A stretch of DNA of 64,000 nucleotides from Brevibacillus dissolubilis (GCF_006170445.1 NZ_VCNA01000007.1:242362-306361), one strand, 5' to 3'. Shown: positions 34,653 to 43,949, numbered from the stretch's first letter. Numbers and translations are program-made. Notes: generated by a model not told the origin, from the letters alone.

Positions 34653-35535
34653 AACATTGGGCCGTCATGTCCGCGAAGGCGCCAAGAATCTCGGGCGCAA
34701 CGGCTGGATGACCTTTGCTTCGGTCTCTGCCGTATCGATTACCCTGCTGATTTTGGGTGTTTTTTTGATTCTCGCACTCAATGTCAACCATATTGCCCAG
34801 ACCGTTGAAAAGCAGGTAGAAATCCGCGTCTTCCTCGACGTGCTGGCTGATAAGACTATCGCCACACAGGTGCAGGATCAGATCGAAGCGAATCCCAAGG
34901 TGGACACCGTCACCTTCATCTCCAAAGAGGAGGGCCTCGAACAGCTGAAAAAACGCTTCGGCCAAAATGCGAAGCTGCTCGAAGGCTTAGAGGATGACAA
35001 TCCGCTCCCAGATACCCTTGTCGTCAAGGCGAAGGTGCCAAGTGAGACCGCATCGATCGCCAAAGAGGTGAAGGGGCTGGAGCATGTAGAGGATGTCTCA
35101 TACGGCGAAGGCACGGTTGAAAAGCTCTTCACCGCCACTGCCGCCATCCGCAATGTCGGGATTATTTTTATCGTCGGTCTTGCTTTTACGGCGATGTTTT
35201 TGATTGCCAATACGATTCGCCTGACCATCATGGCCCGCCGTCGTGAGATTGAGATCATGAAGCTGGTCGGCGCGACGAACTGGTTTATCCGCTGGCCGTT
35301 TTTTGTCGAGGGTCTGTTGATGGGCTCGATTGGGGCATTAATCCCGATTGTCATTTTGACAGGCGGCTATTATTATCTGGTGGATAAGGTGAATACAAGT
35401 ATGACCGTTGTCTTCTTCAGCCTGTTGCCGATGAACCCGCTCTCCTATCAGGTGGCACTCATCCTGATTTCTATCGGGGCGTTTATCGGAATATGGGGAA
35501 GTATGATATCCGTCCGAAGATTCTTACGCGTCTAA
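34642..35535 (+). CDS. ftsX: Cell division membrane protein FtsX
   Basis: 297 residues. The N-terminal cytoplasmic part (HVREGAKNLGRNGWMTFASV) is followed by helix 1, an outside domain of about 120 residues, and three more helices in the FtsX/MacB-like permease domain (NTIRLTIMARRREIEIMKLV, the usual FtsX signature). It transmits FtsE ATPase movement to hydrolases outside. The next gene encodes an EnvC-like M23 protein, a plausible direct partner. Confidence 0.96.
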   Translation: MKIRTLGRHVREGAKNLGRNGWMTFASVSAVSITLLILGVFLILALNVNHIAQTVEKQVEIRVFLDVLADKTIATQVQDQIEANPKVDTVTFISKEEGLEQLKKRFGQNAKLLEGLEDDNPLPDTLVVKAKVPSETASIAKEVKGLEHVEDVSYGEGTVEKLFTATAAIRNVGIIFIVGLAFTAMFLIANTIRLTIMARRREIEIMKLVGATNWFIRWPFFVEGLLMGSIGALIPIVILTGGYYYLVDKVNTSMTVVFFSLLPMNPLSYQVALILISIGAFIGIWGSMISVRRFLRV

Positions 35536-35586
35536 TGCCGACATACAGTAAGGAAGGCGCAGTATTTCTTGTTGGGGAGGAGCCGT

Positions 35587-36777
35587 ATGAGGAACAAAGT
35601 CACACTAGCTGTCGTCATGGCCAGCATGCTGGCATGGGGAGTGATCCCAGCACCAGCCGGATACGCGAGCAAGACATCCCTGTCCAAAATCAACAAAGAA
35701 ATCGCTGAAATCCGCGCCCAAAAGAAAGCACAGCAAAACAACGTAAAGGCGATCGAAAGCCAAATCGCCACCATCAAAAAAGAACGCGGTGTGCTGGAAC
35801 AAGAGCTGGTCGTCATCGACACCAAGCGTAACGATATCCAACGCAAAATCGACAAATTAGACCAAGATATCGAAGCAACCACGAAAAAAGCGATAGAAGC
35901 GCAAGAAAAGCTGGATGAATCGATTGAGCGCGTTGCCCAACGTGAAATCCTGCTCAAGACCCGCATCAAAACGATGTACAAACGTGGGAACGTCTCCTAT
36001 CTGGAAGTCCTGCTCGGCTCGTCTGACTTCGGTGACTTCCTCACCCGCATGCAAGGTCTGCGGATGATTGTCGAGAACGATACGCGTATCCTCGAAGACA
36101 ACATCCAAGACAAGCAGGCAGTGGAGAAGCACCAGCAAGAGGTAGAAGGACTCCTGGCTAACTACAAGCAGATGTTCGCGGAGAGTGAAGATCTCAAGGC
36201 AGAGCTTGACCACCAGTTCGAAAAGAGCAAAGTGATCAAAGCAGAGCTGGAGAAGCAAGAGGAGCATCTGCATGAGATCGAAGAAGAGGAAGAACAACGA
36301 CTGATTGAGCTTGTCCAGATGGAGGCATCCAAAGTAGCAGAGCGAAAACGCCTCGAAAGCGTCTCCAAGTATAAAGGCGGCCGTCTCGGCCTGCCGATTG
36401 CTTCCGGCAGCTTCCGCTTCACCTCAGGCTTCGGTATGCGTTCTGACCCGTTTACCGGCAGAAGTGCGGGGCATAATGGTCTTGACATGGCTGCGCCACG
36501 AGGTACGACGATCTATGCCGCAGAAGACGGTATCGTGGTGTTCGCCTCCTACATGCGCGGCTTCGGCAACACCGTCGTCATCCAGCATAACCAAGAGATC
36601 CGCACCCTGTATGGTCATATCCGTGAGGGCGGGATCAAGGTAAGTGTCGGTCAGGCGGTCAAGCGCGGCCAGAAGATCGCTGAGGTAGGCTCGACCGGTC
36701 GCTCGACAGGCAATCACCTGCACTTTACCGTGTACAAAAACAATCGGGCAGTTGACCCGGCTCCTTATATCCGTTAA
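35587..36777 (+). CDS. EnvC-like murein hydrolase/activator with coiled coil and M23 domain
   Basis: 396 residues from ATG 35587 (GGAGG six bases before). A signal peptide ends near AGYASK. Residues 35-270 are a long two-part coiled coil (heptads of Lys, Glu, Leu). The C-terminal LytM/M23 domain has HNGLDMAAPRG and HLHFTVY, so the zinc ligands His, Asp and His are present. An active endopeptidase is therefore possible, unlike E. coli EnvC. Position after ftsX suggests FtsEX control. Bacillus subtilis uses CwlO for this role, encoded elsewhere. Confidence 0.88.
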   Translation: MRNKVTLAVVMASMLAWGVIPAPAGYASKTSLSKINKEIAEIRAQKKAQQNNVKAIESQIATIKKERGVLEQELVVIDTKRNDIQRKIDKLDQDIEATTKKAIEAQEKLDESIERVAQREILLKTRIKTMYKRGNVSYLEVLLGSSDFGDFLTRMQGLRMIVENDTRILEDNIQDKQAVEKHQQEVEGLLANYKQMFAESEDLKAELDHQFEKSKVIKAELEKQEEHLHEIEEEEEQRLIELVQMEASKVAERKRLESVSKYKGGRLGLPIASGSFRFTSGFGMRSDPFTGRSAGHNGLDMAAPRGTTIYAAEDGIVVFASYMRGFGNTVVIQHNQEIRTLYGHIREGGIKVSVGQAVKRGQKIAEVGSTGRSTGNHLHFTVYKNNRAVDPAPYIR

Positions 36778-36870
36778 TCTCATACCAAATACAAATATTG
36801 TTGCCAGGTCTTGCATATACTAGTTTTATACCTGTTCCGCCAAAGTGACGTAAGGAAGGTGTGAAGACGA

Positions 36871-38340
36871 ATGAGATGGAATGGACGTACGCTGTTTGCA
36901 CTCGTACTTGTCAGCATGATGGCCAGCAGCCTGCTGACCCTCGCCGTGGTCAATTCCAATGCCGCAGCGGTCGGCCAAACCGCCATGGCAAGCAGCAACG
37001 GCCTGTTCGCTATAGGGAATGGACAAGAATACCCGAAAGAATTTGCCAAGCTAAAAGACGCTTACGAGATCATTAAAGGACGATATGTCCACAATGTAGA
37101 GAGTGATCAGCTTGTTCAAGGAGCCATCCAAGGCATGATCAGTTCGCTTGATGATCCGTACTCAGATTATATGGACGCGAAGGCAGCCGAGGAGTTTAAC
37201 TCTTCTCTGCACTCTTCTTTCCAAGGGATCGGTGCGGAAGTCTCCATGCAGAATGGCCGAGTCACCGTCGTCAGCCCGATCAAAGGCTCACCGGCTGAAC
37301 TGGCAGGGATTCGTCCTAATGACGTGATCATCAGTGTCAACGGTGAATCACTCGATGGTCTTGACCTGCAGAAGGCCGTCCTCAAAATCCGTGGCCCTAA
37401 AGGCTCCAAAGCTACCCTCAAAATCGCCCGTCCTGGTGTCTCCGAGCCGCTTACGCTCGTCGTGACCCGTGACGATATTCCGATTGAGACCGTACATGTA
37501 ACCAGCTTCACCAAGAACAACAAGAAAATCGGCCGAATCGAAATCTCTCAATTCGCCAGCGAAACAGCCAAGGACTTCGGAACCGAGCTTGCCAAGCTGG
37601 AGAAGGAAGGCATCCAAGGCTTGATTATCGACGTGCGCGGCAACCCGGGCGGCTATCTCACTGCCGTCAAGCATATCGGTGAGATGCTTGTTCCAAACAA
37701 AGGCGTCATCGTCAAGATCGCCTACGGTGACAAAGCAGATAAGCAAGACGAAATCCGCTCCACTGCCGTTAAGAAAAAACCATACCCAATCATCCTGCTT
37801 GCTGACAACGGCAGTGCAAGTGCCTCTGAGATCCTCGCAGGCGCACTCCGCGACAGTGCAGGCTATAAGATCATCGGTGAAAAAACCTTCGGGAAAGGCA
37901 CCGTTCAAGACACTGTTGAGATGGACGACAAGAGCCAGATCAAGCTGACCATCGCCAAATGGCTCACTCCAAAAGGCGAATGGATTCACGAAAAGGGCAT
38001 CCAGCCTGATATCAAGGTCGAACAGCCAGAGTACTTCAAAGCCGCACAACTGCCGGCTGACAAAGTGCTGAGCTTCGACATGAACAGCACCGACGTGAAA
38101 AACCTGCAGCTGATTCTGACTGGTCTCAAATACACACCAGTCCGTACTGACGGCTACTTCGATGCGAAGACAGTGGATGCGGTCAAACGCTTCCAGACCG
38201 CTAAGAAGCTGCCTGTTACAGGTAAAGTAGATGCTGCAACAGCCAAAGCATTGCAGGATCAACTGATTACCGTGCTGCGCGAACCGGCAAATGATGCCCA
38301 GCTGCAAAAAGCATTGGAAGTCATCTCTACGCAAAAGTAA
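36871..38340 (+). CDS. ctpB: Carboxy-terminal processing protease (S41) with PDZ and peptidoglycan-binding domain
   Basis: 489 residues. An N-terminal signal anchor (TLFALVLVSMMASSLLTLAVV) leads to a PDZ domain (IGAEVSMQNGRVTVVSPIKG ... IRPNDVIISVNGE). The S41 protease domain has the catalytic Ser in NGSASASEILAGAL and Lys in EKTFGKGTVQ. A C-terminal peptidoglycan-binding domain follows (TDGYFDAKTVDAVKRFQTAK). In Bacillus, CtpB cuts SpoIVFA in sporulation and lies next to ftsEX, as here. The ctpB name rests on synteny. Confidence 0.9.
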   Translation: MRWNGRTLFALVLVSMMASSLLTLAVVNSNAAAVGQTAMASSNGLFAIGNGQEYPKEFAKLKDAYEIIKGRYVHNVESDQLVQGAIQGMISSLDDPYSDYMDAKAAEEFNSSLHSSFQGIGAEVSMQNGRVTVVSPIKGSPAELAGIRPNDVIISVNGESLDGLDLQKAVLKIRGPKGSKATLKIARPGVSEPLTLVVTRDDIPIETVHVTSFTKNNKKIGRIEISQFASETAKDFGTELAKLEKEGIQGLIIDVRGNPGGYLTAVKHIGEMLVPNKGVIVKIAYGDKADKQDEIRSTAVKKKPYPIILLADNGSASASEILAGALRDSAGYKIIGEKTFGKGTVQDTVEMDDKSQIKLTIAKWLTPKGEWIHEKGIQPDIKVEQPEYFKAAQLPADKVLSFDMNSTDVKNLQLILTGLKYTPVRTDGYFDAKTVDAVKRFQTAKKLPVTGKVDAATAKALQDQLITVLREPANDAQLQKALEVISTQK

Positions 38341-38395
38341 GGGACAATAGTCCCTGTTCCCATAAGCAGGGAATCCATTACCAGCTGTAGAAATT

Positions 38396-38435
38396 AAGAA
38401 CCACGGAGAATTCTTCCGTGGTTCTTTCGTTTTTT
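38396..38435 (+). terminator. Terminator after ctpB
   Basis: AAGAACCACGGA (38396-38407) pairs perfectly with TCCGTGGTTCTT (38415-38426), then TCGTTTTTTT. It separates ctpB from the MinJ-like gene. Confidence 0.9.
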
Positions 38436-38458
38436 TGACACAGCTTGGAGGGAAACGA

Positions 38459-39739
38459 ATGACAGCTGGAATCAGTTTTTTGCAGCAATATATGTACGCG
38501 CTCGGACAATTTTTGATCAATCCGTTGCTATATGTCTTTATTCTGTTCATCTACCTGCACTATCGTAAGCAGATGGCGCTGGAGCGTCAGTTGTTTGCCG
38601 TGCGGATTCAATCACCGTTGCCGCAGACGCTTCGCTCGGTGGTAGCGGGCTTGATGGGCGGTCTGTTCGTCTCCATCGCGTCAGGCTTATTGGGTCTGTA
38701 TGTGCAGGTGGCTGACGTCTGGCTGGTCTGGGTACTGGCATTGGTTCTGGCCTTTTTCCGCCTGCGTTATCTTTGTCTGGCGTATGCGTCAGGGCTGCTT
38801 ACGTTCTTACACGGGGTCGCGCTGTTAATACCTGCGCTTGCTGAAGCACCTGGAATCGGCAGTCTATGGAGTCTGCTGCTTGCAGCCAAGCCTCTGCCGC
38901 TTTTGGCGTTGGTCGCATTGCTGCACGTGGTTGAGGCGGCATTCGTCCGCTGGAACGCTGGGCAGGATGCATCCCCGATGTTTATCTCAGGCAGACGGGG
39001 GCGTATCGTTGGAGCGTATCAGCTGCACTCGTTTTGGCTGACACCACTGATCATCCTAGTGCCATCTCAGACAGGTGAATTCGGGCTTGGGGCATTGTTC
39101 CAAGGCTGGCCGGTGTTCGCATCTGGAGATCTGCCGTTGAACTTCGGATTTTTGCTCATCCCTGCGATTACAGGCTTCTCTGCGATGACACAGTCGATGA
39201 CACCGGAGCGCAAGGCGGAGCACCTTTCTGCTCAACTGGTCTGGTATTCCGTGATTCTGTTTGCTTTGGCCTATGCGACTGTATGGGTTCCACAGCTTCT
39301 CTGGCTGACCGCTCTGTTTGGCATACTGGGCCATGAGGGCTTGGCATATCTCAGCCAATATCGGGAGGATCAGTCCCAGCCGTATTTTGTCCCATCCTCA
39401 CGCGGACTCAAGGTGATGGCCGTCATCCCGCATTCACCGGCTGAGGAGATGGGCATCCTCCCTGGAGAGATCATTGTGAAGGTGAACGGACATCCGATCC
39501 GGGAAAAGTCCCAGCTTTATCCCGCCTTGCAAGCTAACTCCGCTTTTTGCAAAATGGAAGTGCTCACCTACGACAATGAGATCAAGTTCACCCAGACGGC
39601 TGTCTACGCGGGCCGCCATCATCAGCTGGGGATCATCGTCGTACCGGATGCCGATACGGTTGAATACGTCGACATCCGCAACAACAGCATTCTGAAGCTA
39701 TTGAAGCAGCGCATGCAAAAGATGAATATGGGAGCGTAG
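38459..39739 (+). CDS. minJ: MinJ-like polytopic membrane protein with PDZ domain
   Basis: 426 residues from ATG 38459 (GGAGG seven bases before). Seven or eight hydrophobic helices fill the first 310 residues. A PDZ domain near the C-terminus has LKVMAVIPHSPAEEMGILPG and EIIVKVNGHPI. In Bacillus subtilis MinJ (YvjD) has the same build and lies after ctpB; it links DivIVA to MinD at poles and septum. The name is from layout and position, not from close sequence comparison. Confidence 0.7.
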   Translation: MTAGISFLQQYMYALGQFLINPLLYVFILFIYLHYRKQMALERQLFAVRIQSPLPQTLRSVVAGLMGGLFVSIASGLLGLYVQVADVWLVWVLALVLAFFRLRYLCLAYASGLLTFLHGVALLIPALAEAPGIGSLWSLLLAAKPLPLLALVALLHVVEAAFVRWNAGQDASPMFISGRRGRIVGAYQLHSFWLTPLIILVPSQTGEFGLGALFQGWPVFASGDLPLNFGFLLIPAITGFSAMTQSMTPERKAEHLSAQLVWYSVILFALAYATVWVPQLLWLTALFGILGHEGLAYLSQYREDQSQPYFVPSSRGLKVMAVIPHSPAEEMGILPGEIIVKVNGHPIREKSQLYPALQANSAFCKMEVLTYDNEIKFTQTAVYAGRHHQLGIIVVPDADTVEYVDIRNNSILKLLKQRMQKMNMGA

Positions 39740-39769
39740 ACCGAACGTATAGAACAGACAGTGGGGGAT

Positions 39770-39856
39770 TACATGATGCCCTGCTGTTTTTTTATGGAAA
39801 AACCATTTCCGGGGAAATTCCCGCTGGAGTGGGCAACGCATAGGCACACCAGCAGT
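39770..39856 (+). ncRNA. Possible structured RNA region
   Basis: Three neighbouring hairpins are possible: ATGG/CCAT, GGGGAA/TTCCC and GCTGG (about 39823) with CCAGC around a purine-rich loop. I cannot match it to a known riboswitch. The next gene starts 250 bases later, and the gap 39857-40107 shows nothing else that I can support. Confidence 0.25.
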
Positions 39857-40107
39857 TTCAAGGAAAGGAAAAGCGTATGAGCAAGGAAATATACGAGTAG
39901 AATATTCTTGAACAGGACACGGATACCATTATGTAAAAATTTGGGCAAGTATCTATCACGGGAAAACCCTTGCTGCATCTATAAGTAACTTTTACGTAAC
40001 TAGGTAACGAAAAAGTCTGTACTTGCGAATGATAATCAGTTGATCTCATAATGACAGTACGTCAATTGTCTGCGTTGCCAGATGATGAAATGAAAAAGGA
40101 GGGGCTT

Positions 40108-40965
40108 ATGAAACTAAGAGTCTCAGCTGTCCAATATCACCTTCACACGATCCGTACTTTTGACGAGTTCGCCAAACAAGTCGAGCACTATGTCAAAACG
40201 GCCGAAGAGTTCGGTACAGAATTTTTGCTGTTCCCCGAATTTTTTACCACACAACTGATGTCGATCGGGAACGCACAAGGCGAAGCCTTAACCATCAACG
40301 ACCTGCCTGATTTCACCGAACAATACCGTGAGTTACTCTCGTCTTTGGCGAAGCAGACCAAGATGCATATTATTGGGGGAACCCATGTCATTCGCAAGGG
40401 CGATTCTTTATACAATGTGGCCCATCTATTCTATCCAGACGGCAGAATTGCCGAACAGCCTAAGCTGCACATCACGCCGACAGAGGTGCATGAGTGGAGC
40501 ATGAAGCCAGGCGACGGGCTGCAGGTTTTTGAGACCGAAAAGGGTACGATTGCGATGCTGACCTGCTACGATATCGAATTCCCTGAGATTGTGCGGATGG
40601 CTAAGGCAAAAGGCGCGGACGTCATCTTCTGTCCATCCTGTACCGATGACCGTCATGGCTTCCACCGGGTGCGCTATACCAGCCATGCCCGTGCGGTGGA
40701 GAATCAGGTCTATGTGGTAACCACAGGGACAGTAGGCTCATTACCGACCGTTGATTTTATGCGAGCCAACTTTGGTCAGGCAGCAGTGATCACACCGAAC
40801 GATATTCCATTCCCGCCACGTGGCATCATGGTGGAAGGCGAGATTAACGATGATATGATCGTCACCGCTGACCTTGACCTAGAACTGCTTTACCAGGTTC
40901 GTGAGCGCGGTTCTGTCACGACATGGCGCGACCGTCGAACCGACTTGTATACGGATTGGAAATAA
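40108..40965 (+). CDS. Carbon-nitrogen hydrolase (nitrilase superfamily)
   Basis: 285 residues from ATG 40108 (AGGAGGGG before). The catalytic set of the superfamily is visible: Glu in LLFPEFF, Lys in PKLHITPTE, and Cys in LTCYDIEFPE. These enzymes cut C-N bonds of amides or nitriles. Two GNAT acetyltransferase genes follow closely, and Bacillus YhcX has nitrilase and GNAT domains fused in one chain, so the three products here may act together. Substrate unknown. Confidence 0.9.
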   Translation: MKLRVSAVQYHLHTIRTFDEFAKQVEHYVKTAEEFGTEFLLFPEFFTTQLMSIGNAQGEALTINDLPDFTEQYRELLSSLAKQTKMHIIGGTHVIRKGDSLYNVAHLFYPDGRIAEQPKLHITPTEVHEWSMKPGDGLQVFETEKGTIAMLTCYDIEFPEIVRMAKAKGADVIFCPSCTDDRHGFHRVRYTSHARAVENQVYVVTTGTVGSLPTVDFMRANFGQAAVITPNDIPFPPRGIMVEGEINDDMIVTADLDLELLYQVRERGSVTTWRDRRTDLYTDWK

Positions 40966-40993
40966 CGAAGATAGGTTGGTCTGTATAGGGGGA

Positions 40994-41677
40994 ATGTCGG
41001 TGTATCACAAGAAGTTCTTTGTTTTTGATCAGGATCGCCCTGTGCCTGTCGTGATCCGAAATTATCAGGAACGGGATATTGATGACTTAATCCGGATTCA
41101 ACAAGAGAGTTTTCCTCCTCCCTTCCCACCTGAGCTATGGTGGAACACGCGACAATTACGCAATCATATCACGCTGTTCCCAGACGGTGCTCTGTGTGCC
41201 GAGGTCGACGGAGAAGTGGTCGGTTCCATGACAGGTCTCATCGTGAACTTCGATCCCGAGCACCCGGTCCATACTTGGGAAGAGATCACGGACAATGGCT
41301 ATATCCGCAATCATAACCCGAACGGAAACACCCTGTATGTCGTCGATATTGGGGTACGTCCCACCTCACGAAAATTGGGACTGGGCAAATGGTTGATGTT
41401 CTCCATGTATGAGGTAGTCGTGCAAAAGGGTTTGGAGCGGTTGTTAGGCGGAGGAAGAATGCCGGGGTATGATGCCAAAGCAGACGAGATGACAGCCGAA
41501 CAATACATTGATGCAGTGGTACAGGGGGACTTGAAGGATCCTGTCATCACTTTTTTATTGCGATGTGGTCGTACACCGGTGAAGGTAGTGGCAGACTATC
41601 TGGAGGATGAACAATCGCGGAATTATGGAACACTGATGGAGTGGAGAAATCCGTTTTTGCCATCGCATGATATGTGA
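40994..41677 (+). CDS. GNAT-family acetyltransferase (first)
   Basis: 227 residues from ATG 40994; GTG at 41000 has better spacing to AGGGGG and may be the true start. Acetyl-CoA-dependent transferase fold: VIRNYQERDIDDLIRIQQES at the N-terminus, VVGSMTGLI, and the CoA loop region VDIGVRPTSRKLGLGKWLM. It resembles the GNAT part linked to nitrilases. It lies 28 bases after the hydrolase gene, so it is in the same operon. Confidence 0.8.
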   Translation: MSVYHKKFFVFDQDRPVPVVIRNYQERDIDDLIRIQQESFPPPFPPELWWNTRQLRNHITLFPDGALCAEVDGEVVGSMTGLIVNFDPEHPVHTWEEITDNGYIRNHNPNGNTLYVVDIGVRPTSRKLGLGKWLMFSMYEVVVQKGLERLLGGGRMPGYDAKADEMTAEQYIDAVVQGDLKDPVITFLLRCGRTPVKVVADYLEDEQSRNYGTLMEWRNPFLPSHDM

Positions 41678-41688
41678 AAGGATGAGGA

Positions 41689-42366
41689 ATGGACGTGGAA
41701 TATCACCGTATAACAAGTATTGAAGACCCGTTGTTTCTGAGCATGCACAATCTGATGCAGGAGGTATTCCCTGCCGAGGAAGTGCTCGAATACTCTCTGT
41801 GGAAAGAACCGCTGGAGGACCCAGGCATCCGTGTGTTTGTCGCTGTGCACGAGGGTGATGCCGTAGGGGCCACCGAGTACCGTTATTACGAAGACTTCAA
41901 TGTAGCGATGACTGATTTCACCATTATCGGAAAGCCAGGTCTTGGCATTGGCCGCTTTCTGATGAAAAACCGCGAAAAAGATCTGCTTGCTCTCGCTGCT
42001 GCCAATCAAAAGGAACTATTCGGGATGTTCGCTGAGATCTATGATCCGTATCGGGTGCAGGACCTTGAGTTTGGTGGCGTGAAGCCGATGAACCCTTATG
42101 TCCGCCGTGAGGTTCTGGCTCACATGGGCTATAAAAAAATCAATTTCCCATATGTCCACCCGTCCTGGAACAACGACGGTGAGGCTGTAGAGGGTCTCGA
42201 CCTCTGCTTCATGCCAATGGACGACAATGTAGACGAATTGCCAGCCGAGCTGGTGGTCAATTTCTTGAGACGTTATTATGCTGTCCTGCCGAACAAACCA
42301 GGCGCATGGGAATCCATGGTGGCAGGGCTCGAACAGCGGAAAAAGGTAGAATTATTGCCGCTGTAA
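41689..42366 (+). CDS. GNAT-like acetyltransferase (second)
   Basis: 225 residues, 11 bases after the first GNAT gene. GNAT-like features: IRVFVAVHEGDAVGATEYRY, FTIIGKPGLGIGRFLMKNRE, and the motif HMGYKKINFPYV. It is less typical than the gene before. Product and acceptor unknown; the tight spacing suggests a three-gene pathway. Confidence 0.7.
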   Translation: MDVEYHRITSIEDPLFLSMHNLMQEVFPAEEVLEYSLWKEPLEDPGIRVFVAVHEGDAVGATEYRYYEDFNVAMTDFTIIGKPGLGIGRFLMKNREKDLLALAAANQKELFGMFAEIYDPYRVQDLEFGGVKPMNPYVRREVLAHMGYKKINFPYVHPSWNNDGEAVEGLDLCFMPMDDNVDELPAELVVNFLRRYYAVLPNKPGAWESMVAGLEQRKKVELLPL

Positions 42367-42429
42367 TCGTCTGTTACCGCTGTATGCAGGAAGCTTCTGC
42401 GCTAAAATAATAGACGTTTGGGGTCTTAG

Positions 42430-42482
42430 CCCTCCTTGTTTGAGGCAAACTAGTAAGATAGTTGAGCCGAAAATAAGGAGGG
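42430..42482 (+). promoter_or_regulatory. RNA hairpin that hides the ribosome site of the alcohol dehydrogenase gene
   Basis: CCCTCCTT (42430-42437) is fully complementary to AAGGAGGG (42475-42482), the ribosome site for the gene at 42490. GGC/GCC and AACTA/TAGTT pair inside. The stacked stem would block translation unless opened. Confidence 0.55.
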
Positions 42483-42489
42483 TTTTCTT

Positions 42490-43626
42490 ATGAAAGCAGT
42501 CACCTATCAAGGAATCAAAGACGTACAGGTGAAAGAAGTACCCGATCCCACGATACAAGACCGCGAAGATGTCATCGTCCGGATCACCAGCACCGGCATC
42601 TGTGGGTCTGACCTGCATCTCGTCCACGGATTTATCCCGAATATGTACGAAGGCTATGTCATCGGCCATGAACCGATGGGCATTGTGGAAGAAGTAGGCC
42701 CAGACGTCACCAAGCTGAAAAAGGGTGATCGGGTCATCGTTCCGTTCACGGTAGCCTGTGGCCGTTGCTATTATTGCGAGCACCACTTAGAGAGCCAATG
42801 TGACAACTCCAATCCACATGGCGAGGCAGGCGGGTACTTCGGCTATAGTGGCACGTATGGCAACCATGCAGGAGGTCAAGCCGAGTTCCTGCGTGTTCCG
42901 TTCGGCAATTTTACTCCGTTCAAGGTTCCGGAAGACTGTGAGATGGAGGATGAAAAAATCCTGTTTCTCTCCGACATTCTCCCTACCGCCTATTGGGGTG
43001 TGGATAACGCCGGTGTGAAGCCTGGAGATACCGTCATCGTCCTCGGATGCGGTCCCGTCGGCCTGCTCGCGCAAAAATTCGCCTGGCTCAAAGGGGCCAA
43101 ACGCGTCATCGCCGTCGACTACATCCAATACCGCCTCGACCATGCGAAAAAGATGAATAACGTCGAGATCATCGATTTCACCAAGATAGACAATGTGGGG
43201 CGCTACCTCAAAGAAATCACAGGCGGCGGTGCAGACGTCGTGATCGATTGCGTAGGTATGGACGGAAAAATGACCGTGGTCGAGATGATGGAATCCGCAC
43301 TCAAGCTGCAGGGTGGAGCGATGGGAGCGATCGTGATCGCCAGCCAAGCCGTCCGCAAAGGCGGTACCATCCAGCTGGTCGGAGTCTACGGTGCGCGCTA
43401 CAATGCCTTCCCGCTTGGAGACCTGTTCGCCCGCAATATTACGGTGAAGATGGGCCAAGCTCCGGTCATTCACTATATCCCTGAGCTGTACCAGATGATC
43501 AAGGAAGAGAAGTTTGACCCGACCGATATCATCACCCACCGCCTGCCATTGGCACAGGCTCAGCATGCGTACGATATCTTTGATGAAAAGACGGATGGAT
43601 GCATCAAGGTTGTTTTGAAGCCATAA
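42490..43626 (+). CDS. Zinc-dependent alcohol dehydrogenase (formaldehyde-dehydrogenase-like)
   Basis: 378 residues. Medium-chain dehydrogenase/reductase: catalytic zinc ligands in GICGSDLH and IGHEPMG, structural zinc Cys in ACGRCYYCEHHLESQC, and the NAD-binding motif VLGCGPVGLLAQ with the acidic residue in IAVD. The HGEAGGYFGYSGTYGNHAGG insert and overall length fit the glutathione-independent formaldehyde dehydrogenase-like group. Substrate uncertain. A ribosome-site hairpin lies just upstream and a strong terminator downstream, so it is a single-gene unit. Confidence 0.9.
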   Translation: MKAVTYQGIKDVQVKEVPDPTIQDREDVIVRITSTGICGSDLHLVHGFIPNMYEGYVIGHEPMGIVEEVGPDVTKLKKGDRVIVPFTVACGRCYYCEHHLESQCDNSNPHGEAGGYFGYSGTYGNHAGGQAEFLRVPFGNFTPFKVPEDCEMEDEKILFLSDILPTAYWGVDNAGVKPGDTVIVLGCGPVGLLAQKFAWLKGAKRVIAVDYIQYRLDHAKKMNNVEIIDFTKIDNVGRYLKEITGGGADVVIDCVGMDGKMTVVEMMESALKLQGGAMGAIVIASQAVRKGGTIQLVGVYGARYNAFPLGDLFARNITVKMGQAPVIHYIPELYQMIKEEKFDPTDIITHRLPLAQAQHAYDIFDEKTDGCIKVVLKP

Positions 43627-43651
43627 TAACATCCATACGTGTATGCCAAAG

Positions 43652-43681
43652 AGCCAGAAGCAAATACTTCTGGCTTTTTTA
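43652..43681 (+). terminator. Terminator after the alcohol dehydrogenase gene
   Basis: AGCCAGAAG (43652-43660) pairs with CTTCTGGCT (43667-43675), followed by Ts. Confidence 0.9.
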
Positions 43682-43763
43682 CATTTTTTCATGCATACAA
43701 GCACCTATACAAAGTACGTCCCATCCGAATATCTTGTATCAAACCTGTAAAGGAGAGATACAT

Positions 43764-43949
43764 GTGTTCAAGAGAAAAAAGTGGATCCGGATTGACCGGG
43801 GATATCTGAAAAAAAGCAGAGTCCCCAAAAGCATTTGGTATGGGAAAAGAGGATGGTATGGTCAGCTTCGAAACGACCAGATTGTAAAGGTCAAAAACCG
43901 TAGTTCGTATCGCGGGTACTTCAGCGGCTTCATCAGAAAGCTACGGTAA
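43764..43949 (+). CDS. Small basic protein
   Basis: 61 residues from GTG 43764, with AAAGGAGA eight bases upstream. An overlapping ATG at 43762 opens only a 15-codon frame. The product is very rich in Lys, Arg, Tyr and Gly (IRIDRGYLKKSRVPKSIWYG, YRGYFSGFIRKLR), so it may bind nucleic acid or membrane. No family recognised. A terminator-like stem follows. Confidence 0.55.
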   Translation: MFKRKKWIRIDRGYLKKSRVPKSIWYGKRGWYGQLRNDQIVKVKNRSSYRGYFSGFIRKLR

